From the NCBI GenBank assembly GCA_016744855.1, contig JADGDO010000012.1, forward strand, positions 60,894 through 124,893: DNA of 64,000 nucleotides, written 5' to 3'. Within the stretch, counting starts at the first letter, position 1, and every line of letters begins with the position of its first letter. A program made the position numbers and the translations under genes. Shown here one piece after another: positions 25,197 to 33,000 of this stretch. Below the pieces are notes generated by a model, which was given only the letters and a program-made list of their open reading frames with translations, searched no databases and was not told the DNA's origin. Source of the DNA: Candidatus Fermentibacteraceae bacterium. GTDB taxonomy: Bacteria; Fermentibacterota; Fermentibacteria; Fermentibacterales; JCC-6.

Positions 25197-25519
25197 AGAA
25201 CTCCACTCGTGGAGCTTTGTGGTCTGCCTTGGTCTTTCCCGGATCAGGGCAGATTGTATTGAAACACTGGAAACGGGCAATTCCTTTCGCACTTTTCAAC
25301 GGTGGTTGCATCATTTTTCTGATTGTTGCAATTTTTCGAAGTACATGGACTGGCCTCGAGCAGGAGGCATTACAGGGGGCAGATATTAATCTGTCAACAA
25401 TACTCGGCGTTGCATCTACATCCCTTGCCGGAGCAAAGAACTACATTCTTCCGCTGATGTTTCTGGGCTGGTTTCTGAGTGTTATAGATGCATGGATGCT
25501 TGGGAAACGTTTATTGTAA
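25193..25519 (+). CDS. Small membrane protein (DUF5683-like)
   Basis: A 108-residue protein with two or three hydrophobic segments ('FALFNGGCIIFLIVAIF', 'ILPLMFLGWFLSVIDAWML'). The start 'ALWSALVFPGSGQIVLKHWKRAI' (part: VFPGSGQIVLKHWKR) matches the 'S.(L/F)PG.GQ' entry of DUF5683/TM2-type membrane proteins, and the Asp in 'SVIDAW' is also typical of that family. Function unknown. The GTG overlaps the previous gene by four bases. The last nine bases overlap the convergent STAS-like gene. Confidence 0.7.
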   Translation: MKNSTRGALWSALVFPGSGQIVLKHWKRAIPFALFNGGCIIFLIVAIFRSTWTGLEQEALQGADINLSTILGVASTSLAGAKNYILPLMFLGWFLSVIDAWMLGKRLL

Positions 25520-25870
25520 GAGCCAGCTTCTGGCCTCATCAATATCCGTAAACAATTGTACTGTGTTTCCACTGTTCAAAAATACTGTCTCAAGGAAACG
25601 GAATTTCCCCGGGTCATTTACCAAAAGAGCTCTCTTTATACCCTGCTTTACGCCAGCTTCAACAGCAGCCTGCGGCATTTGGTAAACAGATAATGGGGAA
25701 CTGATAACAGTAGCATTGCGCAGGTCGTTAAGGACGCATGCGCCTTCATGTTTTTTCAGGTATTGCGCTACTTCTTCAGCTAAATCACTAAGAGCCGAAA
25801 AGTTGAACTCTCCCGTAAAGACAACATTGATACAGTTCAAATCTCTGTCAAATTTCAAGCTGAAGCTCAT
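25511..25870 (-). CDS. STAS/SpoIIAA-like protein
   Basis: A 119-residue single-domain soluble protein that resembles SpoIIAA/STAS-like proteins: 'INVVFTGEFNFSALSDLAEEV' (part: VVFTGEFNFSALSD), 'GACVLNDLRNATV' on a beta strand, 'RALLVNDPGKFRFLETVF' and 'LFTDIDEARSWL'. These small proteins often work as anti-anti-sigma or ligand-binding modules, but no kinase or phosphatase partner is next to it. It lies at the end of a plus-strand cluster, convergent, with a nine-base overlap. The assignment is by pattern. Confidence 0.65.
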   Translation of the reverse strand: MSFSLKFDRDLNCINVVFTGEFNFSALSDLAEEVAQYLKKHEGACVLNDLRNATVISSPLSVYQMPQAAVEAGVKQGIKRALLVNDPGKFRFLETVFLNSGNTVQLFTDIDEARSWLLQ

Positions 25871-25960
25871 AATACCCCATTAATTATGCGTAACACATTG
25901 ATATTATGAGTGTATTGATTACCGAGCGTCAATACTGCGGTTGTTTCACGAATCATGACA

Positions 25961-25980
25961 CCGGCAGCATAGGCTGCCGG
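25961..25980. terminator. Hairpin in gap, possible terminator
   Basis: A perfect eight-base-pair stem, CCGGCAGC and GCTGCCGG, with a four-base loop, lies 23 bases beyond the stop of the minus-strand lipoprotein gene. No long U tract follows on either strand, so termination would be weak or need a factor. Confidence 0.4.
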
Positions 25981-26003
25981 CATTTGAATGATGTCTGGAA
26001 TTT

Positions 26004-26900
26004 CTACTTGAGGAAATGTATTCCCCAAGCTCCTGAATCGTAATCCTCTTCAGTTTGATCAGCGAAAGTATCTGCATCTATAACATCTACTGCGATGCGC
26101 TGGTACTCTCCTGTATACTCAACATACCATTCATAGCTGTAGATCCCGTCTTCGGCTTCTTCATCCCCGTAAAGACCATTGTCATACATCAGGTGCCTGC
26201 TGTGGCCAGAGAGGGGGCCGTGAGCAATCACGAAGAATGGAGGGTCATAGAGAGGGTTCAGGTGCTCAACAGTAGACTCAATTCTCACAAAATCACCCTC
26301 CAGAAGCTGCGGAAGCTCTGAGTCAATACGATAGAATGTACCAGGATCATCACACTCCCAAATAATTTCACCGTTCTTGTACAAACTCATCGAAGAAATG
26401 AAGACCTCTTGTTCTCCTGATGTTAAGATGTGCTCGGCGGGAGTTGCAGAAACAATTACCCATCCACCATGAGAAGTTCCATCACCGGTTTTTTCGAGAA
26501 CCAGCCTCACGTATCGTTGGTCACTGAATGCTTTAGTAGCAGGTTCAAATACACCGTTCCATTCGGTATCAATTACTAGTTCTGCTGTTAGATTGTGAAT
26601 TACTGTAACAGTACATACTCCAGCAACCGGGTCATTCTCAAGAATAATCTCACGCGATGGTTCGTTGAGCAATTGGCGATACCAGTATTCCGGAACTGAA
26701 ACATCCTCTGCCGAATTGCCGTTCTTATCATCCTCACCGAGGTCACCAGAGCCATTTAGATTTGATGTTGAACTCAGGTCAGATGAACCTACGAGCTGAC
26801 TGATCCACTCCGAATCGGTCATCTCTGGTGATTCAACACATCCAGCTGCAAAAAACAGACTTGCTGCTGCGGTAGCTGTAACAATGATTAGCCTATTCAT
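26004..26900 (-). CDS. Lipoprotein with C-terminal beta domain
   Basis: A 298-residue lipoprotein. I chose the ATG of MNRLIIVTATAAASLFF: GGAGGCGG lies upstream of it and the lipobox AAGC (Cys21) follows. After a linker rich in Asp, Asn and Ser come two beta-rich regions. The last ~85 residues contain 'LMYDNGLYGDEEAEDGIYSYEWYVEYTGEY', split here as LYGDEEAEDGIYSYEW; the 'DNGxxGDxxAxDGxYS' pattern is found at the end of many secreted proteins of FCB-type bacteria (often called choice-of-anchor X). Function unknown. Upstream is a hairpin in the leader and a promoter-like sequence. Confidence 0.72.
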   Translation of the reverse strand: MNRLIIVTATAAASLFFAAGCVESPEMTDSEWISQLVGSSDLSSTSNLNGSGDLGEDDKNGNSAEDVSVPEYWYRQLLNEPSREIILENDPVAGVCTVTVIHNLTAELVIDTEWNGVFEPATKAFSDQRYVRLVLEKTGDGTSHGGWVIVSATPAEHILTSGEQEVFISSMSLYKNGEIIWECDDPGTFYRIDSELPQLLEGDFVRIESTVEHLNPLYDPPFFVIAHGPLSGHSRHLMYDNGLYGDEEAEDGIYSYEWYVEYTGEYQRIAVDVIDADTFADQTEEDYDSGAWGIHFLK

Positions 26901-26963
26901 TCCCGCCTCCCTTGCTGCCGGTTCATTCCGGCAAGACCATAATGCAAAGAGAATCATGCTGAT

Positions 26964-26991
26964 ATGTTATCTTGAAGTAACAGTTTGTAAA
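26964..26991 (-). promoter_or_regulatory. Candidate promoter of the minus-strand lipoprotein gene
   Basis: TTTACA, a 16-base spacer and TAACAT on the minus strand lie about 65 bases before the ATG at 26900. Both hexamers fit the sigma-70 consensus only partly. A small stem (TGCCGG and CCGGCA, 26916-26933) lies between this and the ribosome site. Confidence 0.35.
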
Positions 26992-27013
26992 GAAAACCGT
27001 GCTCAGTGAGTCG

Positions 27014-27925
27014 TTATAGATTTATAAGCAACAGTGAAGTCATCGTGATGATGATTGCAATCATTTCTCTTCGGGACAGTTTTTCACCGTAGAAAAACTT
27101 GCCTCCAAGGCAGATAAGAGCAATTGAACCGGCACTGTAGCTTGGGAAAACTACGGAAGCAGGCATTTTTGATAAGGCATTTATCAGAAAGAATGATGCA
27201 AAGAAATTCGGAATTCCAACACAGAGTCCAACAAGTATTTCGCGGATATTGGGTTTTTTTCTGATTTTAAGAAGACTGATCAGAAGGGCTGTAGCAAAGA
27301 GGAAGAAGAGAAACAAGTCTTTTATTTCAAGCATCCCGTATTTCTGGTACAATTTGTTAGTGAACTCTGAAACACCGCAGGAAAGGAAAAGAAGCAAGAG
27401 AGTTGGTTTAATTGACGAAAAGATGTTGTCAGAACCGAATCTGAGATTCACCATACCAATTGCTGTCAGAGCCAGAATGATCCCTGCCCACTGCAGTCCT
27501 CCCGGAAACTCTTTCCAGAAGATCATACTTAGTATCATGGGAATAAGAATTCCCATCTTGGCATAGCTCCCCGCCATACCTACACCGCTTTCCCGCACTG
27601 ATTTCTGGTAATAGAAGAAACCGAGGAAGTAAAGAATTCCAGTGGGTATACCGATGACAAGTGCCCATAGACCGGAATTTTCAACAGTCAGGAAGCCTTC
27701 TGTACCCGGATTATTGTGGACGAGTTGGGTAACGAGCTTCCCCCAGGACAAATCAGCCAAACTGCCAAATAAACCTTTTTTCAAAACAAACCAGAGAGAG
27801 ATGGACGCTGCCATTGTGTAGTTCATTGAGAGAATTACAAATCTGTTGTGATTCTTTTCTTCCCCATGCTTCAAAATGAGCGCTATTGCTGTGCTGCAAA
27901 AGATCGCTGAAAGAAGATAAATCAT
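27014..27925 (-). CDS. EamA/DMT-family transporter
   Basis: A 303-residue protein with about ten hydrophobic helices and the two-fold repeat of drug/metabolite transporters. Each half ends with a hydrophobic segment and basic loop ('GGLQWAGIILALTAIGMVNL' and 'SRREMIAIIITMTSLLLINL', each part of the EamA pattern). The 'GYFYYQKSVRESGVG' type signature is seen as 'FFYYQKSVRESGVGMAGSYA' in the middle. Substrate unknown. It is encoded divergently from the zinc-ribbon protein and upstream of the minus-strand lipoprotein gene. Confidence 0.78.
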   Translation of the reverse strand: MIYLLSAIFCSTAIALILKHGEEKNHNRFVILSMNYTMAASISLWFVLKKGLFGSLADLSWGKLVTQLVHNNPGTEGFLTVENSGLWALVIGIPTGILYFLGFFYYQKSVRESGVGMAGSYAKMGILIPMILSMIFWKEFPGGLQWAGIILALTAIGMVNLRFGSDNIFSSIKPTLLLLFLSCGVSEFTNKLYQKYGMLEIKDLFLFFLFATALLISLLKIRKKPNIREILVGLCVGIPNFFASFFLINALSKMPASVVFPSYSAGSIALICLGGKFFYGEKLSRREMIAIIITMTSLLLINL

Positions 27926-27961
27926 TTCATAGCCGTCCTGTGGTTCGGGATTGTTTTCCCG

Positions 27962-27969
27962 ATTATACT
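27962..27969. promoter_or_regulatory. Overlapping divergent -10 elements
   Basis: ATTATACT between two divergent genes reads TATAAT on the minus strand (27962-27967) and TATACT on the plus strand (27964-27969). Expected transcription starts give leaders of about 30 bases (DMT gene) and 17 bases (zinc-ribbon gene, with AGGAGG inside), both sensible. No good -35 was seen. Confidence 0.42.
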
Positions 27970-27992
27970 ATTCCATAACAAACAGGAGGTTT

Positions 27993-29096
27993 ATGGCTGT
28001 TCAATTAGATTGTCCTTCGTGTGGAGCATCGGTTAAGGCGAAGAGGGGTGTTGCTTCTGTAACCTGCCAGTATTGCGGCAGTTCAATACTGGTACCAGAG
28101 TACTTAGCAGGTAAAACTGTTACTCCAAGCAGAGTTCCGATTCACGGTAAATCATGCGGCAAAACCGCATTAACTTTGACCGTCGTTGCCTTTCTTCTTG
28201 TAATTGGAATCGCTGGTGTCGTCTTTTACTTCCTTGCTCCTGCAACAGAAAAAGCATCTCAGAGCTTTGCAGCGACTGTACAGTCTGAGCTTTTAGATAC
28301 GGATCAACAAGTTATCATGGAATTCGGGGGCTCCGGTACGGGTCCCGGCTTTTTCCAGATACCGGAGTGCATTGCAATAGATGCCAGTGGAAATCTTTTT
28401 GTTGGAGAGCGCGACAACAATCGGATTCAAGTTTTTGATCTCAACGGAGAGTTCATACACCAATGGTTTTATTCAGAAAAAGACGATGTCTACCTCTCAG
28501 CAATGTCATGCTCTCGTAACGGTGGTCTTTATTTGATTTTTGACAGTAACCTATATCTCTTCGACGGAGAAACAGGAGAATACGTAGATTTGCTTGAGCA
28601 TCCCGAGGGTTGGGGATTTAGCGACGTCGACGTTGCACCGGACGGAAGTGTTCTTGCATCATGGTACAAGAACAGAGACGATATCATTCTTTTCGATGCA
28701 AGCGGCGACATTGAACTGGTTATTGAAGAGGCAATCAGCTCTCAAACTGGAGATTCAGAATTGAACACCATGATTGCGGCTGGAAACCTTGGGAAGATTT
28801 TTGCTTTCGGCTCATTCAACGAGACAGTTATGATCTTTAATTCTGACGGTCGCTTTCTGGACCGGTTCGGTAACGAGGATATGCTTATTATGCCCACAGG
28901 TATGGATGTAGATCCCTTGGGTAGGCTATGGATCAGTGATTTTGGCGATCTGATACTTTTTAGCACAGATGGTGAACTTCTCCAGAGAATTAATCTCGAT
29001 AACTCAATTCGTGATTTTGTGATAAGTGATGACATGCAGCTCTATGGTATTTCTGCAGATGAAACAATAGTGCAAATTGACCTTACATCATACTAG
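27993..29096 (+). CDS. Zinc-ribbon membrane protein with NHL-type propeller
   Basis: A 367-residue protein beginning [15 protein letters not shown] chose this ATG because AGGAGG precedes it and the zinc ribbon follows directly. CPSCG and CQYCG supply four Cys for zinc (residues ~7-32). One hydrophobic helix ('[20 protein letters not shown]', ~62-85) then leads to a C-terminal beta-propeller with NHL repeats, for example '[30 protein letters not shown]' (part: [20 protein letters not shown]). Later blades are '[12 protein letters not shown]' and '[15 protein letters not shown]'. It would be anchored with the ribbon inside and the propeller outside. Function unknown. Confidence 0.78.
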   Translation: MAVQLDCPSCGASVKAKRGVASVTCQYCGSSILVPEYLAGKTVTPSRVPIHGKSCGKTALTLTVVAFLLVIGIAGVVFYFLAPATEKASQSFAATVQSELLDTDQQVIMEFGGSGTGPGFFQIPECIAIDASGNLFVGERDNNRIQVFDLNGEFIHQWFYSEKDDVYLSAMSCSRNGGLYLIFDSNLYLFDGETGEYVDLLEHPEGWGFSDVDVAPDGSVLASWYKNRDDIILFDASGDIELVIEEAISSQTGDSELNTMIAAGNLGKIFAFGSFNETVMIFNSDGRFLDRFGNEDMLIMPTGMDVDPLGRLWISDFGDLILFSTDGELLQRINLDNSIRDFVISDDMQLYGISADETIVQIDLTSY

Positions 29097-29107
29097 AAGG
29101 AGACAAA

Positions 29108-29617
29108 ATGGCTTTAGTTACTCTGAAGGGTAATCACATTGAAACAGTCGGAGCTCTTCCTGAAGAGGGAATGAAAGCACCGGGTTTCAGCCTTACGGCA
29201 ACAGATTTATCGATGAAAGAACTGAAGGATTTCCCTGACAAGGTTAAGGTTCTCAATATTTTCCCCAGTCTTGATACCGGAGTCTGCGCGGCATCGGTTC
29301 GAAGATTCAACAGTGACGTTTCAAAACTGGAAAACACCGTTGTTCTCTGCATTTCTGCTGATCTCCCTTTCGCTCATTCAAGATTTTGCGAAGTCGAGGG
29401 GCTCAAGAACGTAGTTTCTCTGTCCAGTTTCCGCTCTCCCGAGTTTGGCAGAGACTATGGTGTAACTCTGATTACAGGTCCACTTGAAGGCCTGTTAACC
29501 CGTGCAGTTGTGATTCTCGACAGCTCTGATCTTGTGGTCTATTCAGAACTTGTTCCCGAGATTACACAGGAACCGGATTATGATGCTGCACTTACTGTTG
29601 CAAGGGAGTTCGAGTAG
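29108..29617 (+). CDS. tpx: Thiol peroxidase
   Basis: A 2-Cys peroxiredoxin of the Tpx type that reduces hydroperoxides with thioredoxin. At 169 residues it is the standard size. The peroxidatic Cys60 lies in '[17 protein letters not shown]', and the resolving Cys94 in 'LPFAHSRFC', 34 residues later as in E. coli Tpx. A third Cys (81) is also typical. The gene has GAAGGAG before the ATG and lies 11 bases after the propeller gene. The following small gene is three bases away. Confidence 0.93.
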   Translation: MALVTLKGNHIETVGALPEEGMKAPGFSLTATDLSMKELKDFPDKVKVLNIFPSLDTGVCAASVRRFNSDVSKLENTVVLCISADLPFAHSRFCEVEGLKNVVSLSSFRSPEFGRDYGVTLITGPLEGLLTRAVVILDSSDLVVYSELVPEITQEPDYDAALTVAREFE

Positions 29618-29620
29618 CAA

Positions 29621-29818
29621 ATGGATGGTACAAGAAGAGCAGATTTGAAGACTGGCATGGCGGTTAATGTGGTGCAGAAACACCATCAGCGAACCGGTGA
29701 GTTTACCGAAGGTGTTATTGCTTCAATACTCACAAAGTCATCCACTCATCCTCACGGCATTAAAGTTAAACTTCAGTCCGGCATTGTCGGAAGGGTGAAA
29801 GAAATTTTAGATACATAA
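29621..29818 (+). CDS. YwbE-like protein (DUF2196)
   Basis: A 65-residue protein with the full YwbE/DUF2196 pattern: 'RRADLKTGMAVNVVQKHHQRTGEFTEGVI' (part: VQKHHQRTGEFTEG), 'ILTKSSTHPHGIKVKLQSG' (part) and 'GRVKEIL'. This family of small conserved proteins has no established function; its fold looks like a small beta barrel, as in nucleic-acid-binding domains. It follows tpx by three bases and is probably co-transcribed. Confidence 0.88.
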   Translation: MDGTRRADLKTGMAVNVVQKHHQRTGEFTEGVIASILTKSSTHPHGIKVKLQSGIVGRVKEILDT

Positions 29819-29893
29819 AAGGAATATTTCTCGTGTGACTTTGTACAATCGGATGGAAGCCGCAATTCGCATTGTATTACCGAAGGGAATTTC

Positions 29894-30550
29894 ATGAGCT
29901 CGTTTTATCTGATGGTCACTGTTCTGACTGCTTTAATGGTACTCGATGTTCAAATGCCAGCTGTTAGTCCGATTGAGACCCTTCTTGTCGGAGAAGAAGG
30001 AGAGTCTTCTTCAATAAGCTGGCCTCTGGTTGAGGGTACTTCCGGAGGGATTGAGAGGATAAACGAGATTCTTGAATACAAGAATGTTACAGGAGAGTCG
30101 ATTGATGAGATCGTTACGAATTATCGGATGTATGGAGCAGGAATTGTCGGTTCTTCCTTTGTTGTGAACTGGATGAATGCGGAATATCTTGATCTTCAAA
30201 TAACTGTAGAGACTCTTGGTGCATACCCCTCTCAAATGGTTTTCAATTTCCTTTTCAACCTGGAGACCGGAGAAGAGGTCACAGCGGAAGATCTCTTTAT
30301 GGAGGAGCAAATCACAGATCTGGTAAAACTATGTGACCATGAGCTTCAGAACCGTATTACTGATCAGATTGAAGATGAATTCACATTTACCGAAACAGAT
30401 TTGAATCAACTGGGGATGAGGCGAAGTGGCATTGTTTTCCACTACGATTTCAATTTCCCTCACGCGAGTGCCGCAATGGAACCTGATGGAGAGCTCTTTT
30501 TCTCCTGGAATGTACTAAACGAATTTCTTTTACCGGAAGCCAGACACTGA
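29894..30550 (+). CDS. Exported DUF3298-like protein
   Basis: A 218-residue protein with an N-terminal signal-like segment (residues ~1-18). The second half resembles the DUF3298 domain found in RsiV-type and other secreted proteins: 'LGAYPSQMVFNFLFNLETGEEVTAEDLF' (part: NLETGEEVTAEDLF), then a helix 'ITDLVKLCDHELQ' and 'GIVFHYDFNFPHASAAM' (part). In RsiV this domain binds lysozyme, but similarity here is only by pattern. It stands 76 bases after the YwbE-like gene and 24 before the double adenylate kinase. Confidence 0.6.
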   Translation: MSSFYLMVTVLTALMVLDVQMPAVSPIETLLVGEEGESSSISWPLVEGTSGGIERINEILEYKNVTGESIDEIVTNYRMYGAGIVGSSFVVNWMNAEYLDLQITVETLGAYPSQMVFNFLFNLETGEEVTAEDLFMEEQITDLVKLCDHELQNRITDQIEDEFTFTETDLNQLGMRRSGIVFHYDFNFPHASAAMEPDGELFFSWNVLNEFLLPEARH

Positions 30551-30574
30551 AGGAACTGCAGTGCAAGGGAGTCC

Positions 30575-31750
30575 ATGACCATGTTGAATATTGCTTTGTT
30601 TGGAGCGCCGGGAGCAGGTAAAGGTACTCAGTCTGAACTTCTGATGAGGAAACACAATCTTATCTACATATCCACTGGAAATATTCTTCGTGAGGAGATA
30701 AGAAGCGCGACCCAGCTCGGGCTTGCAGCCAAGTCAATCATTGAAGCTGGAGGACTTGTTTCTGATGAAATTATCGTTCAGATAATAGAGAAGAAGATAA
30801 CCTCTAACCCGGATGCTCCAGGATTCCTTTTCGACGGCTTTCCAAGAACATTTGTGCAAGCATACATCCTGGAAGGTCTTCTGCTTAAAATGCACACTTC
30901 TCTAACATGTTTGCTCTTTCTTGATGTTACTCCTGAAGAATCAATGAAGCGACTGATCCACCGGGCAAAAACCTCGGGTCGCAGTGATGATACTGAAGAG
31001 GTTATCAAGAACCGATTAAAAGAGTATCAGAACAAAACTGCTCCAGTTGCCGGGTTCTACAAGGATCAGGGAATCTTTTTTCCGGTAAAAGGCACAGGTT
31101 CTGTTGAGGAAATCAACAGCAGGTTAGAAGAAATTATTGACAAGGAACTCCGTAAGGTACTTTTCAATATTGTCTTACTGGGCTATCCCGGTGCAGGTCG
31201 CGGTACTCAGGCCAGAACACTTGCAGATAAATACAATCTTGTATACCTGTCGACAGGTGAGATGCTCAAAGAGGAGATAGAGAAAGGCTCTGTTGTGGGA
31301 ATTGAGGCACAGAGCATTTTCGATAAGGGAGATCTTGTTCCTGATGAAATAGTTATTAAGCTTATCGAGAAACACATAAAGCGAAATCCCGATGCAAACG
31401 GCTTCATATTTAAGGGTTTTCCCAGAACTCTGGTACAGGCATACATCCTGGATGGCCTCCTTAGAAAGATTCACTCCTCAATCTCTTTCACACTGGACAT
31501 TCAGTGTCCGACACTGGAACTGATAAAGAGATTGGATGCCAGAGGAAAAACCACTAAACGGATGAACTACGATATGGAAACCAGCACCATTGTTCACCGG
31601 TTGGAACAGCACGAGAAAATCTGTCTTCCAGTTGTGGAGTACTACCGTAAACAGGGCAAAATGACTGTTGTTGACGGTACAGGCACCCCTGAAGATGTAT
31701 GGAGCCGGATAGAAGAACCTGCCGAGAACGCATGGCGAAGAGCCCGATAA
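30575..31750 (+). CDS. adk: Tandem double adenylate kinase, second half degenerate
   Basis: Two adenylate-kinase domains in one 391-residue chain. The first (residues ~4-195) has an intact P-loop GAPGAGKGT with Lys16, the 'FDGFPRT' motif and a short lid 'GRSDDTEEVIKNRL', so it should convert ATP and AMP to two ADP. The second (~199-391) keeps the fold but has GYPGAGRGT with Arg209 in place of the catalytic Lys, 'FKGFPRT' in place of the DGFPR Asp, and no GRxDD in its lid region. It is probably a dead or regulatory copy. Similar lengths, aligned motifs and no stop between the halves argue for a true fusion after duplication. GGGAG precedes the ATG; a second ATG two codons on is possible. Confidence 0.88.
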   Translation: MTMLNIALFGAPGAGKGTQSELLMRKHNLIYISTGNILREEIRSATQLGLAAKSIIEAGGLVSDEIIVQIIEKKITSNPDAPGFLFDGFPRTFVQAYILEGLLLKMHTSLTCLLFLDVTPEESMKRLIHRAKTSGRSDDTEEVIKNRLKEYQNKTAPVAGFYKDQGIFFPVKGTGSVEEINSRLEEIIDKELRKVLFNIVLLGYPGAGRGTQARTLADKYNLVYLSTGEMLKEEIEKGSVVGIEAQSIFDKGDLVPDEIVIKLIEKHIKRNPDANGFIFKGFPRTLVQAYILDGLLRKIHSSISFTLDIQCPTLELIKRLDARGKTTKRMNYDMETSTIVHRLEQHEKICLPVVEYYRKQGKMTVVDGTGTPEDVWSRIEEPAENAWRRAR

Positions 31751-31824
31751 AACATTACATGATTTGTATGATATACTCTTGACACAGTATAAAATACATA
31801 GCATCTTCTCTTCGAGTAATATTT

Positions 31825-31847
31825 ACTGGTAGTATTGCTGACTGGTA
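31825..31847 (+). repeat. Direct repeat ACTGGTA before a TATAAT box
   Basis: ACTGGTA occurs at 31825-31831 and 31841-31847, 16 bases apart start to start, just ahead of a TATAAT at 31850-31855. Two half-sites on the upstream face of a promoter could bind a regulator. This is a short repeat and may be chance. Confidence 0.25.
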
Positions 31848-31849
31848 CT

Positions 31850-31855
31850 TATAAT
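31850..31855 (+). promoter_or_regulatory. Candidate -10 of the PAS histidine kinase gene
   Basis: A consensus TATAAT lies 18 bases before the GTG start. With a weak -35 (TGGTAG, 17-base spacing) this could be an activator-dependent promoter; the message leader would be short. GAAGGAAGA is the ribosome site. Confidence 0.35.
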
Positions 31856-31873
31856 TGCCACGAAGGAAGATAA

Positions 31874-32992
31874 GTGGAAACCATGTTTGCTCCATCCGAG
31901 AGGGTCTCTTCAAGCCAACTGGAAATTGAAGTCGATATTGTTAACAGAAGCCCTGTCATTTCTGCATTGCTTCATTCAATCAGTGGTTTGCTGGTCGTCA
32001 TCGATGAAAACAGGCAGATTGTCGCCCTCAATAGTTCATTTCTAAAGATGCTTGGGATTCATGATCCTGAAGAAGCCCTTGGCCTGCGCTTGGGTGAGGC
32101 TGTAAGGTGCATTCATTCAGGTGATAAGCCGGCAGGCTGCGGCACAACAAAATATTGTTCTTCGTGTGGTGGTGCTGTTGCTATTGTTTCCAGTCTTGAG
32201 CAGGATAATCCTGTTGAAATGACATGTTCACTCACAGCAAGAAGAGGGGAGAGAACCAAGGATATTGCTCTTCTTGTGAAATCTCACCCCATTATAATTA
32301 GTGCTGAGCGTTTCCTCCTGATTTTTCTTCAGGATATAACCAAGCAGCAGCAAAGAGCTGCATTGGAGAGAACCTTCTTTCACGATGTTGGCAATCTCCT
32401 CTTCATGCTTCTCGGGTCCTGTGAACTTCTTGTTAAAGAATGCCCCTCTGATCTCGCTAAAAGCATTCACAAAGCGTCTATTCGTTTACACAAGGAGATT
32501 GCAATACAGAGGTGCCTTTCAAATAGAGAAGTAACATCGTATTTGCCGGAAAGAAACGATGTTACGACTGAAACAGTACTTCTAGAGCTCAAATCATTTT
32601 TCTCTTACCATCCAGTGGCCGATGCAAGGGAAACCGAATTTACTAACTCAGTTCCGAACAGGGTTTTCAACACCGATACTTCTCTTCTCTTGCGAATTCT
32701 TACTAATATGACTACCAATGCCCTTGAGGCTACCGAAGAGGGGGGACTGGTCAGAGTATGGATTGAAGAGAATGATGATCAACTGGTGTTTTCTGTCTGG
32801 AACAAAGGTGAGATATCACCGCAGATTGCCAGAAGGATTTTTCAAAGAAATTTCAGTACGAAGAACCAGGCTGGCAGGGGAGTCGGTACCTTTTCCATGA
32901 AACTATTCGGAGAGGAAATTCTCGGTGGCCTGGTTAGTTTTACCACATCTGCCACTGATGGAACAGTTTTCAGTTTCTCGCATCCAGTGTAG
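31874..32992 (+). CDS. PAS histidine kinase with Cys cluster and HDxxN H-box
   Basis: A 372-residue cytoplasmic sensor kinase. A PAS domain covers ~30-160 and contains the pattern CIHSGDKPAGCGTTKYCSSC: four Cys spaced C-x9-C-x5-C-x2-C, which I have seen in PAS kinases of anaerobic bacteria and which could bind a metal or iron-sulphur cluster. The phosphoacceptor helix is 'RTFFHDVGNLLFML', an HDxxN form like that of CitA/DcuS-type kinases, and the ATPase domain has 'TNMTTNALEAT', 'NFSTKNQAGRGVGTFSM' (part) in place of the usual G boxes. No response regulator lies next to it. The GTG start has a GAAGGAAG ribosome site. Confidence 0.78.
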   Translation: METMFAPSERVSSSQLEIEVDIVNRSPVISALLHSISGLLVVIDENRQIVALNSSFLKMLGIHDPEEALGLRLGEAVRCIHSGDKPAGCGTTKYCSSCGGAVAIVSSLEQDNPVEMTCSLTARRGERTKDIALLVKSHPIIISAERFLLIFLQDITKQQQRAALERTFFHDVGNLLFMLLGSCELLVKECPSDLAKSIHKASIRLHKEIAIQRCLSNREVTSYLPERNDVTTETVLLELKSFFSYHPVADARETEFTNSVPNRVFNTDTSLLLRILTNMTTNALEATEEGGLVRVWIEENDDQLVFSVWNKGEISPQIARRIFQRNFSTKNQAGRGVGTFSMKLFGEEILGGLVSFTTSATDGTVFSFSHPV

Positions 32993-33000
32993 ACTCTTCT

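Noticed and set aside
25961..25980. Inverted repeat of a mobile element
   Set aside because: It is a compact hairpin with a four-base loop and no transposase or target duplication nearby.
30575..31750. Two separate adenylate kinase genes
   Set aside because: There is no stop, start or ribosome site between the two halves; the frame is continuous.
31779..31804. TTGACA with TAGCAT before the PAS kinase
   Set aside because: Spacing of 14 bases and a poor -10. It may be a weak site but I cannot support it over the downstream TATAAT.
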